From assembly GCA_002284875.1 (NCBI GenBank), contig CP015604.1, forward strand, positions 1,240,001 through 1,304,000: a stretch of DNA of 64,000 nucleotides, in the 5' to 3' direction. The position numbers and the translations under genes were made by a program. Within the stretch, counting starts at the first letter, position 1, and each line of letters opens with the position of its first letter. The notes beneath the pieces are model-generated. The model saw only the letters and a list, made by a program, of their open reading frames with translations, made no database searches and was not told where the DNA came from. The stretch is from Actinobacteria bacterium IMCC26103. GTDB lineage: Bacteria > Actinomycetota > Actinomycetes > Nanopelagicales > Nanopelagicaceae. Below are positions 34,563 through 43,732 of this stretch, piece after piece.

Positions 34563-35651
34563 ATGAGCCAAACGAAAGTTGCCCCGAAAGAAGTTGGAAA
34601 ACCGGCTAAAAACTTTGATGTTGGATCTTGGTTAGTTCCAGTTATTGCAGTCTTAGTTGCCATGTCGCTAGCGGCGATTCTTATGAGGTTGCAGGGTTCT
34701 AATCCACTAACTGCTTATAAATCTCTCTTCACAACAGCTTTCGGATCAGCTGCAGGTATCGGTGCAACCCTCGGTAAATCAACTCCACTTGTATTAAGTG
34801 GTCTTGCCGTTGCAGTTGGTCTGCGCGCTGGCTTATTTAATATAGGTGCGCAAGGACAATTGCTTTCAGGCGCACTTGCCGCCGCTTGGGCGGGCGTAAC
34901 ATTTGAAGGTTTGCCTGGCTATATACACATTCCGATTGCGCTAATCGTTGGCGCCTTCTTCGGCTCAATCGTTGCTGGTATTTCAGGCTTTTTAAAGGCA
35001 TACCGCGGCGTACATGAAGTTATTACCACCATCATGCTCAATAGCATTGTGATGGGTATCGCAGATTACTTAGCATCACATCAACTTCGTGAACCAGATC
35101 AATTTTTAACTCGCACCTCTGAAATTCAAGCCAGCGCAAAGATGCCGGTCTATGCCCACCTTCCTTTAGGTTTCTTCATCGCCGTAGCCTTGGCTGGCGC
35201 AATTTGGTGGATCTTAGGTCGTACAACTAGCGGCTTCCGCATCGAAACTGTTGGTCGCAACCGCCATGCTGCTTGGTATGCCGGTATCTCAGTAAAGCGC
35301 ACCGTTATCTCTGCAATGTTAATTTCAGGTGCCATCGCAGGTTTAGGTGGAGCCGTTGAAACTCTTGGTATTACCTATCGTTATGCACCGGCTTTTAACC
35401 TAGGTCTGGGCTTTGATGGAATCACTATTGCACTGCTTGGTCGCGTACATCCGCTGGGAATCATTCCTGGTGCGATCTTGATCGGTGGCATGCGCGCAGG
35501 TGCTGCCAATATGCAATTTGATTCTGGCGTAGCACCCGAACTCGTTGATCTGCTTATGGCACTTATCTTGTTATTGGTAACAGCTCCCCTGATTACCCGC
35601 TTCTTTAAAAATAGCTCCAACAAATCCATGACTAGCGGATGGGGCAGCTAA
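34563..35651 (+). CDS. Nucleoside ABC transporter permease (NupP/YufP-like)
   Basis: This 362-residue permease of the branched-chain/monosaccharide permease superfamily has about eight or more hydrophobic spans and family motifs GLRAGLFNIGAQGQLLSGA and GVHEVITTIMLNSIV. This pairing with a BMP-type binding protein marks purine-nucleoside importers. It overlaps nothing but ends two bases before the next permease start. Confidence 0.9.
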   Translation: MSQTKVAPKEVGKPAKNFDVGSWLVPVIAVLVAMSLAAILMRLQGSNPLTAYKSLFTTAFGSAAGIGATLGKSTPLVLSGLAVAVGLRAGLFNIGAQGQLLSGALAAAWAGVTFEGLPGYIHIPIALIVGAFFGSIVAGISGFLKAYRGVHEVITTIMLNSIVMGIADYLASHQLREPDQFLTRTSEIQASAKMPVYAHLPLGFFIAVALAGAIWWILGRTTSGFRIETVGRNRHAAWYAGISVKRTVISAMLISGAIAGLGGAVETLGITYRYAPAFNLGLGFDGITIALLGRVHPLGIIPGAILIGGMRAGAANMQFDSGVAPELVDLLMALILLLVTAPLITRFFKNSSNKSMTSGWGS

Positions 35652-35653
35652 CT

Positions 35654-36637
35654 ATGAAGCTACTTAGCAAACGCAATGGTTACTTCCTCTTTGCAATTCT
35701 GGCGACCGCTTTCTTCTATTCTAAAGATGGCGATATAACCACCTCTGTATATGCAACTGGCGCAGCTTTTGCACTGCCATTGGCACTTGCTGCCATGGTC
35801 GGAATCATGTGCGAACGCACCGGAATCGTGAATATCGGTATTGAAGGCACCATGTTGTTATCTGCCTTCGTGGCTTTCTTCGTCTCCTCCCTTACCCAAA
35901 ATATAATTATCGGGCTTATCTGTGCAGTATTTACCGGTTCGATGATGGGCTTGATCTTGGCGGTAATGGCTGTTTCGTGGCGGATGGATCAGATCATCGC
36001 CGGAACTATTCTTAATATTCTGGCTACCGGACTTACCTCATTCTTATACGTTCAAGGAAAGACAATTCCATCTGTTTTCCAAGCAATTGAGGTTCCTGTG
36101 CTGTCAAAGATTCCATTCTTTGGTCCAGTGCTCTTTATTCATGGCGCACTCACCTTCATAGGAATTGCCATCATCTTGGCTTTATATGTCGCCATTTATC
36201 ACACCTCGTGGGGCCTTCGCTCGCGCGCAGTTGGTGAGCATCCATCAAGTGCTGACACAGCAGGTGTTTCAGTTGCGCGACTGCGTTATATAAATGTCAC
36301 GATCGCAGGTGGTATCGGCGCACTGGCCGGTGCGTACTTAAGCCTTGAACTTGTTGGCTCATTTGAACGCGGCTTCACCGCAGGCAAAGGCTTTACCGCA
36401 CTTGCCTTGATGATCTTCGGTCGCTGGAATCCACTTGGTGCGTTAGCTGCGGCGCTCTTCTTCGGTTTAGCCCAGGCCTATGCCAACCAGTTAATGATCG
36501 ATCAAGTTGTAAATATTCCAACCCAGTTCACTGCCATCTTGCCTTATGTAATGACAATTGTGGTCTTAACGATTTCCGCCGGAAAGGTTCGTCCTCCTGC
36601 TGCAGAAGGACAACCATATGAGAAGGGACAAGCATAA
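35654..36637 (+). CDS. Nucleoside ABC transporter permease (NupQ/YufQ-like)
   Basis: This permease of about 327 residues has the motif CERTGIVNIGIEGTMLLSAF and multiple spans, as in the second permease of nucleoside importers. I prefer ATG 35654, just after the upstream stop and with GGATGGGG nine bases before it; an in-frame ATG at 35639 would overlap the preceding gene. Its stop overlaps the ATPase start (TAATG). Confidence 0.9.
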   Translation: MKLLSKRNGYFLFAILATAFFYSKDGDITTSVYATGAAFALPLALAAMVGIMCERTGIVNIGIEGTMLLSAFVAFFVSSLTQNIIIGLICAVFTGSMMGLILAVMAVSWRMDQIIAGTILNILATGLTSFLYVQGKTIPSVFQAIEVPVLSKIPFFGPVLFIHGALTFIGIAIILALYVAIYHTSWGLRSRAVGEHPSSADTAGVSVARLRYINVTIAGGIGALAGAYLSLELVGSFERGFTAGKGFTALALMIFGRWNPLGALAAALFFGLAQAYANQLMIDQVVNIPTQFTAILPYVMTIVVLTISAGKVRPPAAEGQPYEKGQA

Positions 36638-38145
36638 TGAGCGCTCTTCTTGAAGTAACTGGCGTTACCAAACGCTATCCAGGCGTTGTCGCCAATGACA
36701 ATGTTTCGCTAACCGTTAACGCAGGTGAAGTAGTCGCACTGCTTGGTGAAAATGGCGCAGGCAAATCAACTCTGCTAAAGGCAGTCTTCGGACTCATCAA
36801 ACCTGATTCAGGTGAGATCAAAATTGGTGGAACTCCAATCGTATTTGGCGATACTGCAGGTGTTATCTCACGCGGTGTTGGCATGGTGCACCAGCACTTC
36901 CAGCTGGTTCCGGTTATGACTGTTGCTGAGAATTTAATACTTGGTGATGAGCCAAAGCGTGGCATATTTATTAATAAGAAAGCCGCATACGATGAAATCA
37001 TCGCGCTATCTAAGCGCTATGGCCTAGAAGTAGATCCCGATGCAGTTATTGAAGACCTACCTGTTGGCATGCAGCAGCGAGTAGAAATCCTCAAGGCGCT
37101 GCGCAAGGATGTTAAGTTATTGATCCTCGATGAACCCACTGCAGTTCTTACTCCGCAAGAAATTGATGAACTGCTAGTTGTTATCCGCAACTTAGCCAAA
37201 TCAGGCGTTGGTATCGTTCTAATTACCCACAAATTGCACGAGGTCATGGCTGTAGCCGATCGCGTCGTTGTTTTACGTGGCGGCAAATTAGTTGGCACAA
37301 CTTCACCTAAAGAGACCGATGAAGCAGGCCTTGCTCAGATGATGGTGGGGCGCTCTGTTGTATTGCAGGTCAATCGCACTGAAGCAAAACGCGGTGGCGT
37401 AGTTCTAGAAGTTAAAGCGTTGGAAGTCCGCGATGATCGCAAGATCTTGTCGGTTAAGGGCGTTGATCTACAACTGCATAAGGGCGAGATCTTGGGAGTT
37501 GCCGGCGTTGAAGGCAATGGCCAGCGCGAATTAGTGGAAGCAATCTGTGGCATGCGCCATCGTGAAGCGGGTTCTGTTTTGATTAATGGAGTTGCTACTA
37601 AAGATATGCACCCACATGCGGTGCACGAAGCTGGAATTTCGCACATCCCTGAAGATCGCGAAAAACATGGCTTAGTTTCTAATTACACCATCGCCGATAA
37701 TTTGGTCCTAAATCAATTTGATCAAGCACCTTTTGCTAAGGGCTGGATCCGTGACCTAAATGAAATTGCTAAGAACGCAATCGCAACCGTTGAAAAGTTT
37801 GATATCCGCACTCCTTCTGCCTTCAATACCGCAGGTTCTCTATCTGGTGGAAATAAGCAGAAGGTCGTGGTCGCGCGCGAGCTAAGTGAAGAGCTACCAG
37901 TACTAGTTGCCGCGCAACCAACCCGTGGTGTGGATGTGGGCTCTATCGAATTTATCCATAACCAACTAATTTCAGCGCGCGATAAGGGAGCTGCAGTCTT
38001 ATTGGTATCGGCAGAACTCGATGAGATCCTTTCTTTATCTGATCGCATTGCAGTTATGTCAGATGGCAAGATCGTGGCGATCGTGGATTCTAAAGATGCC
38101 GACCGCAACTACATCGGCCGCCTCATGGCCGGTCTTGATAAGTAA
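36637..38145 (+). CDS. Nucleoside ABC transporter double ATPase (NupO/YufO-like)
   Basis: This 502-residue protein has two ATP-binding cassettes in tandem. The first has Walker A GENGAGKST, signature LPVGMQQRVEI and Walker B LLILDEPTAVL. The second has a degenerate P-loop (GVEGNGQREL) and the signature LSGGNKQKVV, as usual in this family. It energises the two permeases just upstream and is followed nine bases later by a nucleoside phosphorylase gene. Confidence 0.92.
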   Translation: MSALLEVTGVTKRYPGVVANDNVSLTVNAGEVVALLGENGAGKSTLLKAVFGLIKPDSGEIKIGGTPIVFGDTAGVISRGVGMVHQHFQLVPVMTVAENLILGDEPKRGIFINKKAAYDEIIALSKRYGLEVDPDAVIEDLPVGMQQRVEILKALRKDVKLLILDEPTAVLTPQEIDELLVVIRNLAKSGVGIVLITHKLHEVMAVADRVVVLRGGKLVGTTSPKETDEAGLAQMMVGRSVVLQVNRTEAKRGGVVLEVKALEVRDDRKILSVKGVDLQLHKGEILGVAGVEGNGQRELVEAICGMRHREAGSVLINGVATKDMHPHAVHEAGISHIPEDREKHGLVSNYTIADNLVLNQFDQAPFAKGWIRDLNEIAKNAIATVEKFDIRTPSAFNTAGSLSGGNKQKVVVARELSEELPVLVAAQPTRGVDVGSIEFIHNQLISARDKGAAVLLVSAELDEILSLSDRIAVMSDGKIVAIVDSKDADRNYIGRLMAGLDK

Positions 38146-38154
38146 GGTCTCTTA

Positions 38155-38892
38155 ATGAAGATTGGCATTATTGCTGGTACCGGTTTTTATAATTTACCGG
38201 CGCTGGCAGGTTCCACGCCGCAAGCCGTTGATACTGTCTTTGGCCAAGCGTTAATTACATCTGGTAAATGGCACGGGGCTGAAATTGCATTTCTAACTCG
38301 CCATGGCGTTGACCATAGCGTTCCACCTAGCGCAGTTAACTATCGTGCAAATATCACAGCGCTTAAGAACTCAGGAGTTGACTTTGTAATCGCCGTAAAT
38401 GTCGTCGGTGGTATCGATCCCAAGTTACCTGCTGGGTCGCTGCAATTACTTGATGACTTTGTCGATTTCACACATGGGCGCGCCGATACCTTCTTTGATG
38501 GTGTGCAACCAGGTGGTGTGCAACATGTCGATATGTCCCATCTCTACGATGCCGAAGTAAAGGCTGCGATGTCAGGTGCGGCAAAGGCTGCTGGAATTAC
38601 TTTAAATACCGGCGGAATCTATGCCGGATTTAATGGACCGCGATTTGAAACACCGTCCGAAATTAGATTGGCGCGTCTGGCCGGTGCCACCGTTGTTGGC
38701 ATGACAGGTGTTCCGGAAGTATCGCTGGCAAAGGAAGCCGAGCTTCGCTACGCCGCAATTGCTTTAGTCGTCAACCCCGCAGCTGGCGTAAGTGATACCC
38801 CGATAACTATGGATGATATTAATGTGGCGCTCAAAGCTGCCAGCGAAAAAGTCATCACAATTATTGATGGCACGATCAAGGCCTTTGCCTAA
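38155..38892 (+). CDS. Methylthioadenosine/methylthioinosine-type nucleoside phosphorylase
   Basis: This 245-residue purine nucleoside phosphorylase of the MTAP/PNP-II family splits a purine nucleoside with phosphate to a free base and (methylthio)ribose 1-phosphate. It has the N-terminal phosphate loop IIAGTGFYNL, the segment FLTRHGVDHSVPPSAVNYRAN and the C-terminal GMTGVPEVSLAKEAELRYA. The deaminase gene overlapping its stop suggests it works on deaminated (inosine-type) substrates, as the Pseudomonas methylthioinosine phosphorylase does. The exact substrate is inference. Confidence 0.88.
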   Translation: MKIGIIAGTGFYNLPALAGSTPQAVDTVFGQALITSGKWHGAEIAFLTRHGVDHSVPPSAVNYRANITALKNSGVDFVIAVNVVGGIDPKLPAGSLQLLDDFVDFTHGRADTFFDGVQPGGVQHVDMSHLYDAEVKAAMSGAAKAAGITLNTGGIYAGFNGPRFETPSEIRLARLAGATVVGMTGVPEVSLAKEAELRYAAIALVVNPAAGVSDTPITMDDINVALKAASEKVITIIDGTIKAFA

Positions 38893-40193
38893 TGCTGGAC
38901 TTATTAATAAAAAACGCGCGCTATGCCGTTACCTCAAATTCCAAGAATGAAATCCTGGAAAGCGTTTCAATTGGAATTGAAGGCGGTAAGATCGCCTATA
39001 TCGGCACAGATTCACCAGATGCCAAGCAAATTAATGATGCAACTAATAAGTTAATTTCACCAGGGCTGATCAATAGCCACACCCACTTAGGGATGTCGTT
39101 GTTGCGTGGGTGGGCAGAAGGCGTGAATCTGCAAGGTTTTCTAGAACGCGTCTGGGCGGCAGAAGGCGCCATCATGGATGAAGCAACTTGCGAACTCGGT
39201 ACCGAACTTGGCGCACTTGAAGCGTTATTATCTGGCACAACAACAACAATGGATATGTATTTAAATCCTGCCGCCACGCATCGTGGTGCGGTTCGAGTTG
39301 GCCTGCGTCATATCGCAGGTCCCATCTTCTTTGATTTCCCCGGCTTAGATGGTCTGCAATGGGAGAAACGCATTGAACGGGCGCACCAATGGCCGGCTGT
39401 CCTTGCTGAAATCGGCGGGCCATACATCCCAACATATTTCATGCCGCATTCTACATACACAGATTCGCCCGAAAATTTAACCCAGGTAGCTGCCATCGCT
39501 AAAGAACTTGGTGCACGTATTCATCTACATGTCTCGGAAACTCAAGCAGAAAATGATGATATTGCAAACCGTTACTCAAAGACTCCGACTGAAGTCTGTC
39601 GCGATACCGGGATATTAGATGTGCCAACTATTTTTGGCCACGGGGTTCACTTATCTGATTCCGATATGGCAATTGTCGCAAGTAAAGGCACATCAGTTGG
39701 CCATTGCCCAGGCAGTAACTTAAAACTTGGCTCAGGCCTGGCCCGCTTTAACGATATGCGCAAAGCTGGAATCAAAGTTGGCCTAGGAACAGATAGCTGT
39801 TCATCATCTAATGATTTAGATATGTTCTCGGTAATGCGCATGGCAGCTCATGTAATTGCGCTGCGCCAATCCCCCGCAGATGTTGATCTAACTTCAATCG
39901 TTCGTGCTGCAACTATCGAAGCAGCCCATGCTGTTGGCCTTGGCGATCGTGTCGGCAGTATCGAGATCGGCAAAGAAGCAGATTTAATCGCCCTTGATCT
40001 ACATGCTGCTCATTTAACCCCTGTGCATGATGTAAATGCCCTGCTGGTCTTTGCTGCAGGTCGTGGCGATGTCACAGATGTTTGGGTGGCAGGTGATCAA
40101 GTCGTTGCAAAGCGAGTTAGCACCAAGATTGATCTAACTGATTTGATAACGCGAGTAAATCTGCGTATTAAAGCGCTGGAGCCGCTGAAGTGA
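38892..40193 (+). CDS. Methylthioadenosine/S-adenosylhomocysteine-type deaminase
   Basis: This 433-residue amidohydrolase of the TrzN/MtaD group deaminates adenosine-type nucleosides. The metal and catalytic residues are in NSHTHLGMSLLRGW, HLHVSETQAEND, FGHGVHL and GLGTDSCSSSNDLD. It overlaps the phosphorylase stop by one base and the following dehydrogenase by four, so it is part of one operon with the nucleoside importer. Guanine or 8-oxoguanine deaminases are alternatives within the same superfamily. Confidence 0.87.
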   Translation: MLDLLIKNARYAVTSNSKNEILESVSIGIEGGKIAYIGTDSPDAKQINDATNKLISPGLINSHTHLGMSLLRGWAEGVNLQGFLERVWAAEGAIMDEATCELGTELGALEALLSGTTTTMDMYLNPAATHRGAVRVGLRHIAGPIFFDFPGLDGLQWEKRIERAHQWPAVLAEIGGPYIPTYFMPHSTYTDSPENLTQVAAIAKELGARIHLHVSETQAENDDIANRYSKTPTEVCRDTGILDVPTIFGHGVHLSDSDMAIVASKGTSVGHCPGSNLKLGSGLARFNDMRKAGIKVGLGTDSCSSSNDLDMFSVMRMAAHVIALRQSPADVDLTSIVRAATIEAAHAVGLGDRVGSIEIGKEADLIALDLHAAHLTPVHDVNALLVFAAGRGDVTDVWVAGDQVVAKRVSTKIDLTDLITRVNLRIKALEPLK

Positions 40194-40894
40194 GCTTTGC
40201 CGGCAAGAGCATCTTAATTACCGGTGCCTCAGGCCTGATCGGCCAAGCCTATGTTTCACGCTTTCTCGAACTCGGCGCAACGGTGTGCGCACAAGTAAAT
40301 ACCGGCGAACTATCGGCGCGTGGCAATTTGCACGTTATCGCAGCTGACTTATCTGTAGCAAAATCTGGCAATTCGCTTATACAAGAAGCGGTATCGAGAG
40401 CCGGCAAGTTAGATTTTGTAATCAATAACGCCGCCAATCAAGCAGTTCTTGATCCGACGCAAGCAACTCGCGCTGAAATTGAGTTAATGATGCGCATAAA
40501 CGTTGATGCCCCGAAAGAAATCATCGATGAGTCAGCAAAATCTGGTGTGAAAGTAGTTTTAAATATCTCCTCCGTTGAAGCGCTCAATCCGCGGCCGGGG
40601 CATGAAATATATGGCGCCAGCAAAGCAGCGTTAGATGTCTTAACTCGTTCAGCATCGCGCGCTCATGCTCCGATGCGCGTACTTGGTCTGCGCCTTGGGC
40701 TAATTGGTCGCGACGGAATTGATCAAGCTTGGCCGGAAGGCGTTGCAGCATGGAAGGCGGCAACACCGCTGGCACGTTATGCAAGTGCTGCAGAAGTTGT
40801 CGGCGTTACTGAATTTTTATTATCCGATGCAAATGCTTGGGCAACCGGATCAACATACGACTTTGATGGCGGCCTCGGTACACAGCCTTGGTAA
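40190..40894 (+). CDS. Short-chain dehydrogenase/reductase
   Basis: This 234-residue SDR has the cofactor motif TGASGLIGQA, NNAANQ, the catalytic YGASK and a C-terminal YDFDGGLGTQPW typical of sugar or alcohol dehydrogenases. It is the last gene of the nucleoside operon and overlaps the deaminase gene by four bases. It may act on a product of nucleoside sugar breakdown, but the substrate is unknown. Confidence 0.85.
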   Translation: MSFAGKSILITGASGLIGQAYVSRFLELGATVCAQVNTGELSARGNLHVIAADLSVAKSGNSLIQEAVSRAGKLDFVINNAANQAVLDPTQATRAEIELMMRINVDAPKEIIDESAKSGVKVVLNISSVEALNPRPGHEIYGASKAALDVLTRSASRAHAPMRVLGLRLGLIGRDGIDQAWPEGVAAWKAATPLARYASAAEVVGVTEFLLSDANAWATGSTYDFDGGLGTQPW

Positions 40895-40913
40895 TTTACA
40901 AATAGTTAATGCG

Positions 40914-40986
40914 TAGCCCCGAAGGGATTCGAACCCTCGTAGCTGACTTGAGAAGCCAGAGTCCTAGGCCGCTAGACGACGGGGCC
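40914..40986 (-). tRNA. tRNA-Glu (CTC)
   Basis: The minus strand folds as a 73-base tRNA: acceptor GGCCCCG with CGGGGCT (one G-U pair), an anticodon stem CTGGC/GTCAG around TTCTCAA, giving anticodon CTC, and a T-arm with GTTCGAATC. CCA is not encoded. It lies in a tRNA pair beside gltX. Confidence 0.93.
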
Positions 40987-41041
40987 CTAGTACATTTTTA
41001 GATCTTTACTGCCATCTTGCCTTGTAGTGCTTGGTACTGCG

Positions 41042-41113
41042 CTGGGGTACCAGGACTCGAACCTAGACTTACTGAACCAGAATCAGCAGGGCTGCCAATT
41101 ACCCCATACCCCA
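41042..41113 (-). tRNA. tRNA-Gln (CTG)
   Basis: The minus strand folds as a 72-base tRNA: acceptor TGGGGTA with TACCCCA, an anticodon stem GCTGA/TCAGT around TTCTGGT, giving anticodon CTG, and a T-arm with GTTCGAGTC. CCA is not encoded. It lies 40 bases after the gltX stop and on the same strand. Confidence 0.93.
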
Positions 41114-41153
41114 ATACAACAGGGGAAAGGATACCTCAAATTTTTACTGCGAT

Positions 41154-42614
41154 TTATAGGTCGATCGCCGCAGCAATACGGGCTAACGAGGATTCTTTAC
41201 CCAGTAACTCCATAGATTCAAAGAGCGGTGGCGAAATTGTAGATCCGGTAGTTGCAATACGAACTGCGCCAAATGCGATACGTGGCTTAAGCCCCATCTC
41301 TTCAATTAGCGAAGCGCGTAGCGCAGCTTCAATTGAATCGTGGTTCCAGGTAGCAAGTGGAGTTAACTCAGCCAAGGTGCGCTTTAAAACATCTTTCGAC
41401 GCACTATCTGTGACCTTAGATAGTGATGCTTCCTCAACTGCAAAGTTCTTAACAAATAAGAAGCGCAACATTGCTGGTACTTCATCTAACTTCACGATTC
41501 TTTCTTGAATCAGCGGCAGCGCCTGCTTAACAAGTGCGATTTCAGCTTCTGTTCCAGTGATGACGCTTGCCTTAGTTAAGAATGGCAGTGACCACTTTAG
41601 GAATTCATCTAAAGTCAGCGCACGAATCTTGTCGCCATTGATCGCTTCTAACTTCTTCATATCAAAGCGGGCAGGAGATGAGTGAACTTTATCTACGGTG
41701 AACATCTCACAGAGTTCAGCCATCGTGATATTTTCCCGATCATCGCCAGGTGACCAACCAAGCAGCGCTAAGTAATTACAGATCGCCTCTGGCAAATAAC
41801 CTTGATCGCGATACCAAGAGATTGAAGCTTCACCATTGCGCTTGGAAAGCTTGGCGTTATCTTGGCCCATCACAAATGGCAGGTGGGCAAAGACTGGATA
41901 ATCAGCGATGGCAACGCCCATCGCTTGATAAACCCGGATCTGACGTGGGGTGGAAGATAGTAAATCTTCGCCACGCAAGATGTGGGTTACCTTCATCAAA
42001 ATATCATCGACGGCAACAGCTAACGTGTAGAGAGGTGAACCATCTGCACGAACCAACACAAAGTCAGGTACGAACTTATGATCAAAGGTTACTTCGCCGC
42101 GAATCTCATCAGTAAAGGTAGTGCTCCCATCTGGCATGCGCATACGGACCACCGCTTCGCGACCCTGCGCTTTATAGGCTGCAATTTGCTCATCGGTTAA
42201 ATCACGACAGTGGCCGTTGTAGCCAGGTGCCACATTTGCGGCGCGTTGTGCTTCACGTACTGCTTCTAACTCTTCCGGTGAGCAGTAACAGTGATAAGCA
42301 TCTTTCTGATCTAAGAACTTCTGCGCCCAATGTGCATATTTATCTAGACGTTGTGATTGTAGATAAGGACCGTTCTCGCCACCGACTTCAGGACCCTCAT
42401 CCCAGTTAAGGCCGAGCCATTTCAAGGTATCGATCGCAGCTTGAATATATTCATCGGTAACGCGCGTGGTGTCGGTATCTTCAATGCGGAATAGGAATGT
42501 GCCACCCGTGTGGCGGGCATAGGCCCAATCAAATAAAGCAGTGCGGATATTTCCGACGTGCAAGTCACCTGTTGGAGATGGCGCAAAACGTACCTTAACT
42601 TTTTTCGCACTCAC
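41154..42614 (-). CDS. gltX: Glutamyl-tRNA synthetase
   Basis: This 486-residue class I synthetase charges tRNA with glutamate. The HIGH-type motif is PSPTGDLHVGNIRTALF and the KMSKS-type motif is KLSKRNG. The length is normal. Genes for tRNA-Glu and tRNA-Gln follow directly on the same strand. If the genome has no glutaminyl-tRNA synthetase, as in many actinobacteria, this enzyme would charge both and GatCAB would complete Gln-tRNA. Its start overlaps the stop of the FAH-family gene upstream. Confidence 0.96.
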   Translation of the reverse strand: MSAKKVKVRFAPSPTGDLHVGNIRTALFDWAYARHTGGTFLFRIEDTDTTRVTDEYIQAAIDTLKWLGLNWDEGPEVGGENGPYLQSQRLDKYAHWAQKFLDQKDAYHCYCSPEELEAVREAQRAANVAPGYNGHCRDLTDEQIAAYKAQGREAVVRMRMPDGSTTFTDEIRGEVTFDHKFVPDFVLVRADGSPLYTLAVAVDDILMKVTHILRGEDLLSSTPRQIRVYQAMGVAIADYPVFAHLPFVMGQDNAKLSKRNGEASISWYRDQGYLPEAICNYLALLGWSPGDDRENITMAELCEMFTVDKVHSSPARFDMKKLEAINGDKIRALTLDEFLKWSLPFLTKASVITGTEAEIALVKQALPLIQERIVKLDEVPAMLRFLFVKNFAVEEASLSKVTDSASKDVLKRTLAELTPLATWNHDSIEAALRASLIEEMGLKPRIAFGAVRIATTGSTISPPLFESMELLGKESSLARIAAAIDL

Positions 42615-43399
42615 GGCTTTGCACTCACCTTATTTGTAAGTTGACCCAACCCATCGATGCCGACAACGACGCTGCCGCGCGCAATTAGTGGTCCAATTCC
42701 TGCTGGGGTGCCGGTGATGATTACATCGCCTGGCAATAAAGTCATAACTTGCGATACAAAGACAACGATATCGGCGACGCTAAAGATCATCTGATCTAGA
42801 GTCGCATCTTGGCGAATCTCATCATTTACCTTAGAGAAGATGCGCTGTGTGCCGGGTACGAAATCTGTTTCAATCCACGGGCCGATTGGGCAGAAAGTAT
42901 CAAAGCCTTTAGCGCGCGCCCATTGCCCATCGCTCTTCTGTAGCTCGCGACAAGTCACATCATTTGCCAAGGTGTAGCCAAAGATAACTTCGTTAACGCG
43001 CTCCTTAGGAACATCTTTACAAACTCGACCAATCACAACGGCAAGTTCTGCTTCGTAATCAATCGTTGGCGCCATTGCTGGCCAGACAATTGTGTCCCCC
43101 GGACCAATCACAGATGTATTTGGCTTTAAGAAGATGATCGGTTCTTTCGGAACATCCGAACCCATCTCTTTGGCGTGGTCGGCGTAGTTTTTGCCGACTG
43201 CAACTATCTTGCTGCGAGGAATAACTGGAGCTAATAAGCGCACCTTAGTTAGCTCGACCTTGGCCGCAGTCTTGGTGACGCCGTGATAAATCGGATCTCC
43301 CGAGATTACGGTGATTGAGTTATCGTCTTCGAGGACCCCAAAGAGCGGGTCGGTACCCAGGCCTGATTCGGGTCCGGGAGTAAATCGAACGATACGCAT
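42611..43399 (-). CDS. Fumarylacetoacetate hydrolase family protein
   Basis: This 262-residue protein has the FAH fold, with GKNYADHAKEMG, the metal-binding acidic stretch DYEAELAVVIGR, and the C-terminal DVIITGTPAGIG. Family members hydrolyse or decarboxylate diketo acids, for example acylpyruvates or oxaloacetate. A small gene of this type next to gltX is common in actinobacteria. The substrate is not evident. Confidence 0.9.
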   Translation of the reverse strand: MRIVRFTPGPESGLGTDPLFGVLEDDNSITVISGDPIYHGVTKTAAKVELTKVRLLAPVIPRSKIVAVGKNYADHAKEMGSDVPKEPIIFLKPNTSVIGPGDTIVWPAMAPTIDYEAELAVVIGRVCKDVPKERVNEVIFGYTLANDVTCRELQKSDGQWARAKGFDTFCPIGPWIETDFVPGTQRIFSKVNDEIRQDATLDQMIFSVADIVVFVSQVMTLLPGDVIITGTPAGIGPLIARGSVVVGIDGLGQLTNKVSAKP

Positions 43400-43408
43400 T
43401 GGGCTATC

Positions 43409-43732
43409 TTACGCCCTAGTTACTTGCCCATCTGCATCGATATGAAAGATAGTTGCCTGCGGAGAATTATCGGTAATAACTGCAGTTAGCGCTACTTTTT
43501 CACCAGCAAGTACAACGCCTTCAATTCCCGCAATTTGTGAAGCGGCAGCAACTGTAAAGACGGCTTGCACAGCATCGAGTGTGAGATTAGGTGCAGCAAT
43601 ATTTATCGCCACATATGTGCGTCCAGTTGTGTCACGTAGCGCCGCTGCTTGTTTTGCACCTGTGCGCGCCAGCGTTGAAATCGCCAGCGTTGCTAGCTTT
43701 TGATCTTCTGGATTTTCAAAAGTATTACTCAT
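43409..43732 (-). CDS. Degenerate cytidine-deaminase-like protein
   Basis: This 107-residue protein occupies the place between corC and downstream genes where many actinobacteria carry a cytidine-deaminase-like gene. It keeps the fold-like pattern (AAALRDTTGRTYVAINIAAPNL, then AVFTVAAASQIAGIEGVVLAG), but the zinc and catalytic residues (the CAE or HAE motif and the PCxxC motif) are absent; it has no Cys at all. It is unlikely to be an active deaminase. Its start overlaps the corC stop by eight bases. Confidence 0.6.
   Translation of the reverse strand: MSNTFENPEDQKLATLAISTLARTGAKQAAALRDTTGRTYVAINIAAPNLTLDAVQAVFTVAAASQIAGIEGVVLAGEKVALTAVITDNSPQATIFHIDADGQVTRA

Noticed and set aside
43409-43732. 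Active cytidine deaminase
   Set aside because: The zinc-binding and catalytic residues are absent, so only the fold resemblance is claimed.
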